DNA of 9,304 nt from an uncultured Anaerococcus sp. (GTDB lineage: Bacteria > Bacillota > Clostridia > Tissierellales > Peptoniphilaceae): the NCBI GenBank assembly GCA_902465755.1, contig CABQOK010000039.1, forward strand, positions 1 through 9,304, in the 5' to 3' direction. The position numbers and the translations under genes are program-made. Below are positions 1-5,726 of this stretch, piece after piece. Within the stretch, counting starts at the first letter, position 1. Each line of letters begins with the position of its first letter. The notes beneath the pieces are model-generated. The model was not told where the DNA came from, did not search any database, and saw only the letters and a program-made list of their open reading frames with translations.

Positions 1-18
1 TCCTTTAATATTTTCCAT
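1..18 (-). CDS. Start of an unidentified gene downstream of phaC (partial)
   Basis: Reading leftward, an ATG at 18-16 follows an AAAGGAG-type ribosome site (about 24-30) at normal spacing, only 13 bases after the phaC stop. Six codons are visible (MENIKG) before the window edge. The placement suggests a third gene of the phaE-phaC operon. A short-chain dehydrogenase such as an acetoacetyl-CoA reductase, or another PHA gene, would fit the position, but six residues cannot identify it. Confidence 0.5.
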
Positions 19-31
19 AATCGCTCCTTTC

Positions 32-1105
32 TTATCTAGAGCGTTTCTTTAGCCATTCTACAACAGTTGGAGCAACTTCTCTTTGGCTCCTACCGCTTAC
101 AAACATTCCTATGTGGCCTGTTGGAAAGCCCTTTGCTGTGTAATCCTTGCTCGCCACAAGATCTTTCATAGGGATTGTTGCCTGGTTAGGAACTTGATTG
201 TCCTTTTCTGCGTAGAGATTTAGGACAGGTTGAGTAATCTTTTTAAGATCTACCTTTTTTCCACCAACTTCCATCTCACCCTTGCATAGTTTATTTTCCC
301 TATACATTGAGTTTAGGAAATCCTTGTAGGCCATACCTGCCTGACCTGGAGAGTCGAATATCCATTTTTCCATAGTCATAAAGTTTGATAGATGATCTGG
401 CTCATCCAGGTCATTGATTACATCCACGTACTTATTTACCATGAGCGAAATTGGTTTTAAAGTTAGAAATCCAGTATTCATAAACTCGCCTGGAACTACT
501 CCATAGGCCTCAACCATCCTATCTGAGTTTAGATACTTACCCCATCTAAACAAAAGTCCATCATCCGTAGAGAAATCTACAGGCGTTACCATGGTTACAA
601 TATTTTTTATCTTGTCTGGGTGAAGAGCTGTATACATTAAGCTAAATGTTCCACCCTGACAAACGCCCAATAGATTTATCTTGTCTACCTTGTTTTCCTT
701 TTTGATATATTCTACACAATCGTCAATATAAATATTAATATAATCATCCAAGGTCAAGTACTTATCTTCTTGAGTAGGAAAACCCCATTCGATTAGATAG
801 ACATCTAGTCCACTATCAACAAGTTTTTTGATAAAGGACTTCTCCTTGCCAATATCCATCATAGATGGTGTATTTACCAAGGCATAGATTATTAGAGTTG
901 GAACCTTGCTTACATAAGCAGCTGATTTCTTGTAGTGAAAGAGCTTTAATTTATCTTCTTCGAAAACGATTTCTCTAGGTGTTTGATTTGCTTGATTTTC
1001 CTTTACATCCATCATAGACTCAAAGCTTTTTAGGAATTTCTCTTGGGCCTTGATATTTTCTTGTATGCTTGTTTTAATATCGAAAAAATTGAAATCACCG
1101 TACAT
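32..1105 (-). CDS. phaC: Class III polyhydroxyalkanoate synthase, catalytic subunit PhaC
   Basis: The 357-residue protein is an alpha/beta hydrolase-fold PHA synthase. It polymerises (R)-3-hydroxyacyl-CoA into storage polyester at the granule surface, as a complex with PhaE. The lipase-like box GVCQGG (147-152) has Cys in place of Ser: Cys149 is the nucleophile. Asp302 (in AEKDNQVP) and His331 (in GHIGMFVSG) complete the triad. These positions equal the C149/D302/H331 triad I recall for the Allochromatium vinosum class III enzyme. The length of about 355 residues fits class III or IV and is too short for class I/II (about 560-600). The ATG has a GGGAGGT ribosome site at 1114-1120. phaC follows phaE by 32 bases and is probably co-transcribed. 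Class III rather than IV is chosen because the partner is long and PhaE-like. Substrate chain length is inferred to be short, as usual for the class. Confidence 0.93.
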   Translation of the reverse strand: MYGDFNFFDIKTSIQENIKAQEKFLKSFESMMDVKENQANQTPREIVFEEDKLKLFHYKKSAAYVSKVPTLIIYALVNTPSMMDIGKEKSFIKKLVDSGLDVYLIEWGFPTQEDKYLTLDDYINIYIDDCVEYIKKENKVDKINLLGVCQGGTFSLMYTALHPDKIKNIVTMVTPVDFSTDDGLLFRWGKYLNSDRMVEAYGVVPGEFMNTGFLTLKPISLMVNKYVDVINDLDEPDHLSNFMTMEKWIFDSPGQAGMAYKDFLNSMYRENKLCKGEMEVGGKKVDLKKITQPVLNLYAEKDNQVPNQATIPMKDLVASKDYTAKGFPTGHIGMFVSGRSQREVAPTVVEWLKKRSR

Positions 1106-1137
1106 TAATCATTACCTCCCTTAAGCCAAATCATAGG

Positions 1138-2322
1138 TTACTGTTTATTATTTTCTTTAGCAAGCTCTTCTTTTAACTCTTCTAACTCCTTCTTTAAGTC
1201 TCTAATTTCACGTCTTAGGTCGTAGACTTTCTTGTAAACTCCATCAACTTGGGACATAGTAACTATTGGTAGGTCTGCTAAGGCTTTTTCTATAACCTTG
1301 TCATATTCAATTTTGAAAATCATAGCAGAATCTGCTGTTTTGGCTATAAGCTTTGAGAATTCATCTGTGTAGAAATAATTTTCTATAGCATTTTCTACAT
1401 GCTTAGACCACATATCATAGAATTCCTTAAAAGTTTTAGCTTTTTCTCCATTTTCAATTGACTTAGCATAGTCATTAAAGGCTTCCTTTGAATATTTATA
1501 GCCTACTGATGAAGCCTTAGTCATAAATTCTGATACAGATACTAACATTTCGATCATCGCATCTATAGCTCTGTTGTTTTGCTCAAGCATTTCTCTTGAT
1601 GAACCTACTACTGGAGATTTAACGAGAATTCCGAAAGTCTTATCGTAAGCCTCTTTCCATTGCTTTAGAGTATCAGATAGTTTCATTGGGTCTTCGAAAA
1701 TGCTTTCCATAGTTATGTCAGCTATGTTTTGGTAGGCGTAAGACCATGGTCCAAGGAAGTTTTCCAAAGACTGATAATAAGTCTTTACATAAGATTGTGA
1801 ATCAATCATTAATCCCTGAAACTCTTTAGGTAAGAGTGGAATTAAGTTATTCATAAAAATCTTGTTGAATTGCTCAACCATCGAATCCATATTATCCTTA
1901 TAGGATTTGGCTCCTGGCTTTATAAATTGTTCGTTAAACTTCTGCCATTGTTCGTAGGCTGCAAGGTATAGCTTTTGTGAATTTTGCATCTTTTCAAAAA
2001 CTTCGCGGCTAAAAGGTGCCATAAACTTGCTTGCGTCAAAAACATTGTACTGATCCATCATGTTGATCCATGTTGAATAAGGGCTATTAAACATAGGACC
2101 TTGGCCAGACATAGTTTTCATCATATCCTGCCATTTTTTGTACCAGTTTTGTTGGTAATTAATCCAATCATTTACACTGTTGAAATCGAAAGACTTATCT
2201 TTCTTATCTTCTTCATTTACGTCTTCTTCTCTTCCAAGTTTTGTGAAAGATTCTATCCAATCATTCATCATATCTTGACTTTTAGTAAACATTTCTTTCC
2301 ATGTATTATAATTTTCAGTCAT
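1138..2322 (-). CDS. phaE: Class III polyhydroxyalkanoate synthase subunit PhaE
   Basis: The 394-residue protein has no signal peptide or membrane segment. It is rich in Trp, Tyr, Phe, Met and Lys, and helical in character. The N-terminal half has repeated W-containing segments (around residues 8-65, e.g. DWINYQQNWYKKWQDMM), followed by a PhaE-like core with FLGPWSYAYQ near 190. The C-terminus (about 360-394) is a strongly charged heptad-like coiled coil (LRREIRDLKKELEELKEEL). PhaE lacks catalytic residues; it binds PhaC and is needed for its activity and for granule association. At 394 residues it is far longer than the roughly 200-residue PhaR of class IV synthases. The ATG at 2322 is preceded by GGAGG (2328-2332). 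It is the first gene of the phaE-phaC unit. The identification rests mainly on composition, coiled-coil tail, length and the adjoining phaC; PhaE proteins are poorly conserved. Confidence 0.87.
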   Translation of the reverse strand: MTENYNTWKEMFTKSQDMMNDWIESFTKLGREEDVNEEDKKDKSFDFNSVNDWINYQQNWYKKWQDMMKTMSGQGPMFNSPYSTWINMMDQYNVFDASKFMAPFSREVFEKMQNSQKLYLAAYEQWQKFNEQFIKPGAKSYKDNMDSMVEQFNKIFMNNLIPLLPKEFQGLMIDSQSYVKTYYQSLENFLGPWSYAYQNIADITMESIFEDPMKLSDTLKQWKEAYDKTFGILVKSPVVGSSREMLEQNNRAIDAMIEMLVSVSEFMTKASSVGYKYSKEAFNDYAKSIENGEKAKTFKEFYDMWSKHVENAIENYFYTDEFSKLIAKTADSAMIFKIEYDKVIEKALADLPIVTMSQVDGVYKKVYDLRREIRDLKKELEELKEELAKENNKQ

Positions 2323-2352
2323 ATTTTCCTCCGTTTTATTTTGTCAATTACC

Positions 2353-2378
2353 AACATTAAGATGAATGTTTTATTCAT
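2353..2378. repeat. Overlapping inverted repeats just upstream of phaE
   Basis: ATGAAT-5 nt-ATTCAT (2362-2378) overlaps AACATT-6 nt-AATGTT (2353-2370). Both are perfect 6-base arms, 31-56 bases upstream of the phaE ATG. They could be a repressor operator or a small leader hairpin. In such A/T-rich DNA short palindromes also arise by chance. Confidence 0.35.
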
Positions 2379-2403
2379 TAATTTATTACCCAAATTTTGT
2401 AAT

Positions 2404-2425
2404 TAATAACATTATTTTGTTATTA
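2404..2425. repeat. Perfect 7-base inverted repeat TAATAAC-N8-GTTATTA
   Basis: Arms at 2404-2410 and 2419-2425 are exactly complementary with an 8-base spacer. The two-half-site form resembles a dimeric regulator's operator. It lies about 80 bases upstream of phaE. No U-run follows on the minus strand, so a terminator is unlikely. Confidence 0.35.
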
Positions 2426-2461
2426 TGATAAATTATTTAGTCATGGTTTTAAATAAAAAGC

Positions 2462-2613
2462 TAGTAACCTATGTGTCTCTATCCATCTTCATATTAAGAA
2501 AAGAATAAATAAAAAATCGCCTCTTATTTTTTGAAAAAATCCAGGACACATAAGTTAGTAAATAGCGTATTTACCATTAAGCAGTCCCTAAATTTCTTTT
2601 CTTAAGAGACGAT
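2462..2613 (-). ncRNA. Candidate structured leader/terminator RNA with two alternative stems
   Basis: Read leftward, four segments occur in the order B' (2613-2603), A' (2560-2544), B (2526-2516), A (2478-2462). B' pairs with B over 11 bases, one of them a G-U wobble, and B runs into six U's. A' pairs with A over 17 positions with one internal and one terminal mismatch and one G-U; A is followed within four bases by a run of five U's. The pairings cross, so they exclude each other or form a pseudoknot. Inside B'/B are a perfect 7-base hairpin with CGC loop (2574-2558) and a 5-base GGGAC/GUCCU helix (2588-2584 with 2547-2543) whose 3' strand lies in A'. The wobbles pair only in leftward RNA; in rightward RNA they become A-C mismatches. 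It could terminate the PTS transcript or regulate phaE-phaC. I recognise no Rfam class in it. Confidence 0.5.
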
Positions 2614-2640
2614 ATTTATTCATTTTTCTAAATTTATAAG

Positions 2641-4053
2641 CTATTTGTTTTCTTTAAGAATCTTATCTGAATATCCTATTGTATAAGTTAGGGCAAAACT
2701 TACTCCTCCTGCTATTAGAAGCATTAAAATATACATTAAGAGATTATCTAGATATAGGAGCATACCTGGAATAACTGTTACTGCCATTCCTGTTCCTTCG
2801 ATCTTAAAGATTGAAGCGAAGAATCCTCCTGCTGCTCCACCAATCATACCCATGACAAATGGTTTGACAAATCTTAGGTTGATACCGAAGATTGCTGGCT
2901 CTGTAATACCTAAGACTGCTGATAAGGCTGATGGGTAGGCGATTTGTTTAATCTTTGTATCCTTTGTCTTGATAGCTACTGCAAGAACTGCTCCTGCTTG
3001 TCCTGCTGTCGCTGCTGATAAAAGAGCATTGAAGGCATTTCTTCCATTATCTGCTAAAAGTTGGACTTCTAGGAAGTTAAAGATGTGATGGATTCCTGTA
3101 ACTACGATTAGTTGTTGGAGTCCTCCGATTAGGATTCCTGCTATACCGAAAGGAAGTCCTAGAGCCCACTTAGTTGCCTCGAGTACTACGACTTCTAGTT
3201 GGTGGAAGACTGGTCCAATTGCAAATAGGGAAAGCACACTCATTATAGCCAAAACTAAGAAAGGAGTTAGAAGTAAGTCTAAGCTATCTGGTATTACTTT
3301 TCTTAGATTTCTCTCAAGTTTCGCACCAATAAGGCCTGAAATAAAGGCAGGAAGCACTGTTCCTTGGTAGCCTACAACTGGTATAAATCCAAACATTATT
3401 ATTGGACTTGCGTCTCCACTTGCTACTTGGTAGGCATTAGGTAGGTTAGGATGAACTAGCATAAGGCCTAGGACGATTCCTATGACAGGGCTTCCTCCAA
3501 ATACCTTAAAGGCTGACCAAGCCACTAGGGCTGGCAAGAAAGCGAAGGCTGTATCTGTTAGAATTTGTGTCCACATCAAGAAGTTTTGGGAAATATCATC
3601 TGGTGTCATAGAGAAAACTCTAAGAACTTCCTCTTGGGTGAGGAGTCCTCTTACTCCCATAAAAAGTCCCGTAGCTACTAAGACTGGAATTATTGGCACA
3701 AATACATCACCAAAGGTCTTTATGGCACGTTTTAATGGATTCTTTTGGTTTTTAGTTTTATTTGCCACTGCCTTATCGTGAATTTTAGAAAAGTCATCTG
3801 GTAAATCTTTCTCTAGAGATTCGTAGGCATCGTAGACCTTGTTTACTGTTCCAGTTCCAAAGATAATTTGAAGCTGACCTTCATTAAACATGGCACCCTT
3901 GGCTCCTTCAAGGTCATTAGCCAAGTCCATATTGATTTTGTCCTTATCATCGACTTCAATTCTAAGTCTGGTTGCACAATGTGCGACTGAGGAAATGTTT
4001 TCTCTTCCTCCAGCGGCCTTTATGGCTCCTTCTGCTGCTTTTTTGTAATCCAT
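2641..4053 (-). CDS. PTS sugar transporter EIIBC, sucrose type
   Basis: The 470-residue membrane permease takes up and phosphorylates a sugar using PEP-derived phosphate. Residues 1-80 are an EIIB domain with the phosphorylated Cys26 in SSVAHCATRLR. A linker (about 85-108) leads to an EIIC domain of many hydrophobic segments, starting near 113. It carries the glucose-superfamily signatures VVTGIHHIF (317-325) and GITEPAIFGIN (382-392). There is no EIIA domain, so phosphate must come from an EIIA encoded elsewhere. The architecture and the IHHIF/GITEP motifs best match the sucrose/trehalose branch; sucrose is my preference but is not proven, so no gene symbol is given. The ATG at 4053 has AAGGAG at 4059-4064. 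The divergent LacI-family gene is the likely local regulator. No hydrolase for the phosphorylated disaccharide is in the window. Confidence 0.88.
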   Translation of the reverse strand: MDYKKAAEGAIKAAGGRENISSVAHCATRLRIEVDDKDKINMDLANDLEGAKGAMFNEGQLQIIFGTGTVNKVYDAYESLEKDLPDDFSKIHDKAVANKTKNQKNPLKRAIKTFGDVFVPIIPVLVATGLFMGVRGLLTQEEVLRVFSMTPDDISQNFLMWTQILTDTAFAFLPALVAWSAFKVFGGSPVIGIVLGLMLVHPNLPNAYQVASGDASPIIMFGFIPVVGYQGTVLPAFISGLIGAKLERNLRKVIPDSLDLLLTPFLVLAIMSVLSLFAIGPVFHQLEVVVLEATKWALGLPFGIAGILIGGLQQLIVVTGIHHIFNFLEVQLLADNGRNAFNALLSAATAGQAGAVLAVAIKTKDTKIKQIAYPSALSAVLGITEPAIFGINLRFVKPFVMGMIGGAAGGFFASIFKIEGTGMAVTVIPGMLLYLDNLLMYILMLLIAGGVSFALTYTIGYSDKILKENK

Positions 4054-4084
4054 AATTTCTCCTTTAAATAATTACAAATAATTG

Positions 4085-4098
4085 GGAACGGTTCCGTT
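4085..4098. promoter_or_regulatory. Probable operator of the LacI-family repressor
   Basis: GGAACGGTTCC (4085-4095) is a perfect odd palindrome. It overlaps a second reading of the same site, AACGG-TT-CCGTT (4087-4098). It sits immediately downstream of the -10 box of the leftward PTS promoter, over the expected start of transcription, where a bound repressor would block initiation. Assignment to the adjacent LacI-family protein is inferred from position. Confidence 0.65.
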
Positions 4099-4104
4099 AA
4101 TATA

Positions 4105-4132
4105 ATTATAGCAAAAACGTTTACTTTGTCAA
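4105..4132 (-). promoter_or_regulatory. Promoter of the PTS EIIBC gene
   Basis: Reading leftward, a consensus TTGACA (4132-4127) is followed after 16 bases by a consensus TATAAT (4110-4105). Transcription should start near 4098, giving a leader of about 45 bases. A promoter this strong fits a gene kept off by a repressor. Confidence 0.8.
4115..4122. promoter_or_regulatory. AAACGTTT palindrome: second LacI-family operator or cre-like site
   Basis: AAACGTTT lies between the -35 and -10 boxes of the PTS promoter. A central CpG flanked by A and T tracts is the core of many LacI/GalR-family operators and of CcpA cre sites. Leftward, AAGTAAACGTTTTTG differs from WTGNAANCGNWNNCW at two or so fixed positions. 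It may bind the local repressor, CcpA, or both. Confidence 0.45.
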
Positions 4133-4157
4133 ATCATTTTTAAAATTATTATTTATT

Positions 4158-4166
4158 TGATATTAT
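4158..4166 (+). promoter_or_regulatory. Possible promoter of the LacI-family gene
   Basis: TGATATTAT (4158-4166) fits an extended -10 (TGnTATnnT) without a clear -35. Transcription from it would start near 4173, at the ribosome site itself, giving a very short leader. An alternative is TTGTCA (4126-4131) with TATTAT (4147-4152) at a short 15-base spacing; that -35 would overlap the leftward PTS -35. I cannot decide between them. Confidence 0.3.
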
Positions 4167-4181
4167 AAGAGTGGAGGATTT

Positions 4182-5150
4182 ATGGCAAACATTAAAGATA
4201 TTGCTGAGCTAACAGGATTTTCAAAATCTACAATCTCCAGATATTTAAACAATGGTTCAGTAAGCGATAAGACAAAAAAGAAAATTAAAGAAGCAATAGA
4301 CGAGCTTGGTTATGTCCCAAATTCTTATGCGAGAAATCTCAAAAAGACCAAGACCAATATCATAGGAATTATTATCCCAAACTTTATAGGCTATACCAAA
4401 AACACCGCCCTAAATGCTATTAACATTTACCTAAAGGAAACTGATTACTCCATGCTCCTATCTTGCTCAAATGACGATATGGACGAAGAAGTAAGGATTA
4501 TAGAAGAGATGGCAGGTCTTAATGTGGAAGGAATAATCCTTTTTGCCTCAAATATAAGCAAAAGACACAAGGAAATTATAAGAGATCTAACCATCCCCCT
4601 TGTAATCTTCGGCCAAAAGCTAGATGATTTTACTTCAATTCTTCCCAACGACTATAAGGCAGGAAGGCTTATGGCAAACTATATAAAGACCCTCGATCAC
4701 AAGGAAATTTCTTATTTCGATGTAGGAGAGTACGATCAGGCAGTAGGAGATAGGTTTTTAGGATTAAGTGATGGACTTAAGGATAGAAATATAAAAATCA
4801 ACCACCACCACTTCGACTTTACCAAAAAGACAGCCTACGAGAAGGCCAAGGAGATTCTTGCCAAGGAAAATTCGAGCTTCTATATAGGAGCGACCGATAA
4901 CATAGCTTTCGGTATTATAGAGGCTCTTAGGGAAAAGAAAATTAGAATTCCAGACGATATCTCTGTGGCAGGTTTTGGCAATTACGAAATATCTTCTATA
5001 ATAAACCCCGCTCTTACCACGGTTGACTTCCCTTACGAAAAGCTTGGGACAGATGCTATCAAAAGTCTCATCAATCAAATCGAGGGAAATGAGAAGGATG
5101 TAATAGAACCGGCAGAAGCAAGACTTATCTTGAGAGATTCTACTAAGTGA
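4182..5150 (+). CDS. LacI/GalR-family transcriptional repressor
   Basis: The 322-residue protein has the normal length of the family. Residues 4-24 form the N-terminal helix-turn-helix (IKDIAELTGFSKSTISRYLN). The hinge helix follows (YVPNSYARNLKKTKT, 44-58), with Leu53 at the position that intercalates in the minor groove at a central CpG in relatives such as PurR and LacI. From about 60 (NIIGIIIPN) onward is a periplasmic-binding-protein-like effector domain, ending with the family's DDISVAGFGNYEISSIINPALTTV-like stretch (split here only by description: DDISVAGFGN, then NPALTTVDFP). The ATG has GGAGG at 4173-4177. It is divergent from the PTS EIIBC gene and very probably represses it, releasing DNA when the incoming sugar or its phosphate binds. 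Whether it also controls itself is unknown. Confidence 0.92.
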   Translation: MANIKDIAELTGFSKSTISRYLNNGSVSDKTKKKIKEAIDELGYVPNSYARNLKKTKTNIIGIIIPNFIGYTKNTALNAINIYLKETDYSMLLSCSNDDMDEEVRIIEEMAGLNVEGIILFASNISKRHKEIIRDLTIPLVIFGQKLDDFTSILPNDYKAGRLMANYIKTLDHKEISYFDVGEYDQAVGDRFLGLSDGLKDRNIKINHHHFDFTKKTAYEKAKEILAKENSSFYIGATDNIAFGIIEALREKKIRIPDDISVAGFGNYEISSIINPALTTVDFPYEKLGTDAIKSLINQIEGNEKDVIEPAEARLILRDSTK

Positions 5151-5188
5151 CCTTGTTTTTCCCCTAAAATTAACCGTATCGTTTTGGG

Positions 5189-5194
5189 TATAAT
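5189..5194 (+). promoter_or_regulatory. Possible -10 box for the LOR-M42 operon
   Basis: A consensus TATAAT lies 20 bases before the chosen ATG at 5214. No good -35 is seen at 16-18 bases upstream, and only a 63-base gap separates this gene from the LacI-family gene. No terminator hairpin is visible in the gap, so read-through from the upstream gene is also possible. Confidence 0.4.
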
Positions 5195-5201
5195 AAAAAT
5201 G

Positions 5202-5207
5202 AAAGGA
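5202..5207 (+). promoter_or_regulatory. Ribosome binding site that fixes the LOR gene start
   Basis: AAAGGA ends six bases before the ATG at 5214-5216. The in-frame TTG at 5184 and ATG at 5199 have no such site upstream and overlap or directly follow the likely -10 box, so 5214 is preferred. Confidence 0.65.
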
Positions 5208-5213
5208 ATTTTT

Positions 5214-5717
5214 ATGAAAAAATATTATTTCAAAGAGAAATTTTTCAAAATTACAGACCACTACCCCATCCTTGATGAAAATGGGAGGAAGGCCTTCTTT
5301 GTAGATCAGAAATTTAAGTTTCTAGGCTATGAAGCGACTGTATCTGATTCTAATGATGTAGAGATTTTTACTATAAACAAGAAACTCATATCCTTTCTTC
5401 CAGTCTATGAGATTAACTTCAAGGATTCTAAGAAGAAAATGACCATAAAGTCTAATATTTCTGTCTTTAGAAAATCAATTGATATCATAAGCGAAGAGGG
5501 CAAGATTAATGTTAAGGGAAACTTGTGGGATTATGAATTCAAGGCCTACTTTAAGGGCGATTTGATAGGAGAAGTCAGTAAGAAGATCCTATCCTTCACC
5601 GACCAATACCAACTTAAGGTCTACGAGGAGGATTTTACCGAAGAGCTCATAGCCCTTTGCCTATCCTTAAACAACATCAAGGACACGGAAGAAGAAACAA
5701 CTAGGAATAATGATTAA
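5214..5717 (+). CDS. LURP-one-related (LOR/YxjI-like) family protein
   Basis: The 167-residue protein starts MKKYYFKEKFFKITDHYPI and continues with DENGRKAFFVDQKFKFLG. This is the pattern of the LURP-one-related family (Pfam LOR, B. subtilis YxjI-like): a beta-rich, tubby-like barrel in which short strands end in basic residues. The alternating pieces 'xxYEINF', 'KKMTIKSNISVFRKSIDII', 'INVKGNLWDYEFKAYF' and 'GEVSKKILSFTDQYQLKV' are as expected for that fold. It has no signal peptide or membrane segment, so it should be cytosolic. The biochemical role of bacterial LOR proteins is unknown; phosphoinositide binding of eukaryotic tubby proteins should not be transferred. Its stop codon overlaps the ribosome site of the M42 peptidase gene, so the two are translated from one message. 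Confidence 0.8.
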   Translation: MKKYYFKEKFFKITDHYPILDENGRKAFFVDQKFKFLGYEATVSDSNDVEIFTINKKLISFLPVYEINFKDSKKKMTIKSNISVFRKSIDIISEEGKINVKGNLWDYEFKAYFKGDLIGEVSKKILSFTDQYQLKVYEEDFTEELIALCLSLNNIKDTEEETTRNND

Positions 5718-5726
5718 GGAGAAAAC

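Larger units (their letters stand above)
2323..2640 (-). other. Long spacer between the PTS gene and phaE
   Basis: This 318-base A/T-rich stretch holds no credible gene on either strand. From right to left (direction of transcription) it contains the candidate structured RNA or terminators (2462-2613), then two A/T-rich inverted repeats (2404-2425 and 2353-2378), then the phaE ribosome site. I could not find a convincing -35/-10 pair for phaE. The phaE promoter is therefore either weak in consensus, activator-dependent, or upstream of the hairpins, in which case phaE transcription passes through them. Confidence 0.6.

Noticed and set aside
2342..2347. Leftward TTGACA just before phaE as a -35 box
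   Set aside because: A matching -10 would fall on the phaE ATG, so transcription would begin inside the gene and miss its ribosome site.
2101..2406. Rightward open frame of about 100 codons opposite the phaE start and its upstream region
   Set aside because: It is antisense to the well-supported phaE start, has no ribosome site and is a low-complexity Phe/Ile/His-rich translation typical of A/T-rich antisense.
2462..2560. Terminal inverted repeats of a small mobile element (A and A' arms)
   Set aside because: There is no flanking target duplication I can see, and the wobble pattern and U-runs fit RNA folding on one strand better. A genome-wide repeat search could revive this.
5184..5213. 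Upstream starts (TTG 5184, ATG 5199) for the LOR gene
   Set aside because: They lack a ribosome site and overlap or abut a TATAAT box; the protein family begins naturally at MKKYYF.
4764..5261. Leftward open frame of 165 codons across the end of the LacI-family gene and the LOR start
   Set aside because: It overlaps two recognisable genes on the opposite strand and shows no family resemblance.
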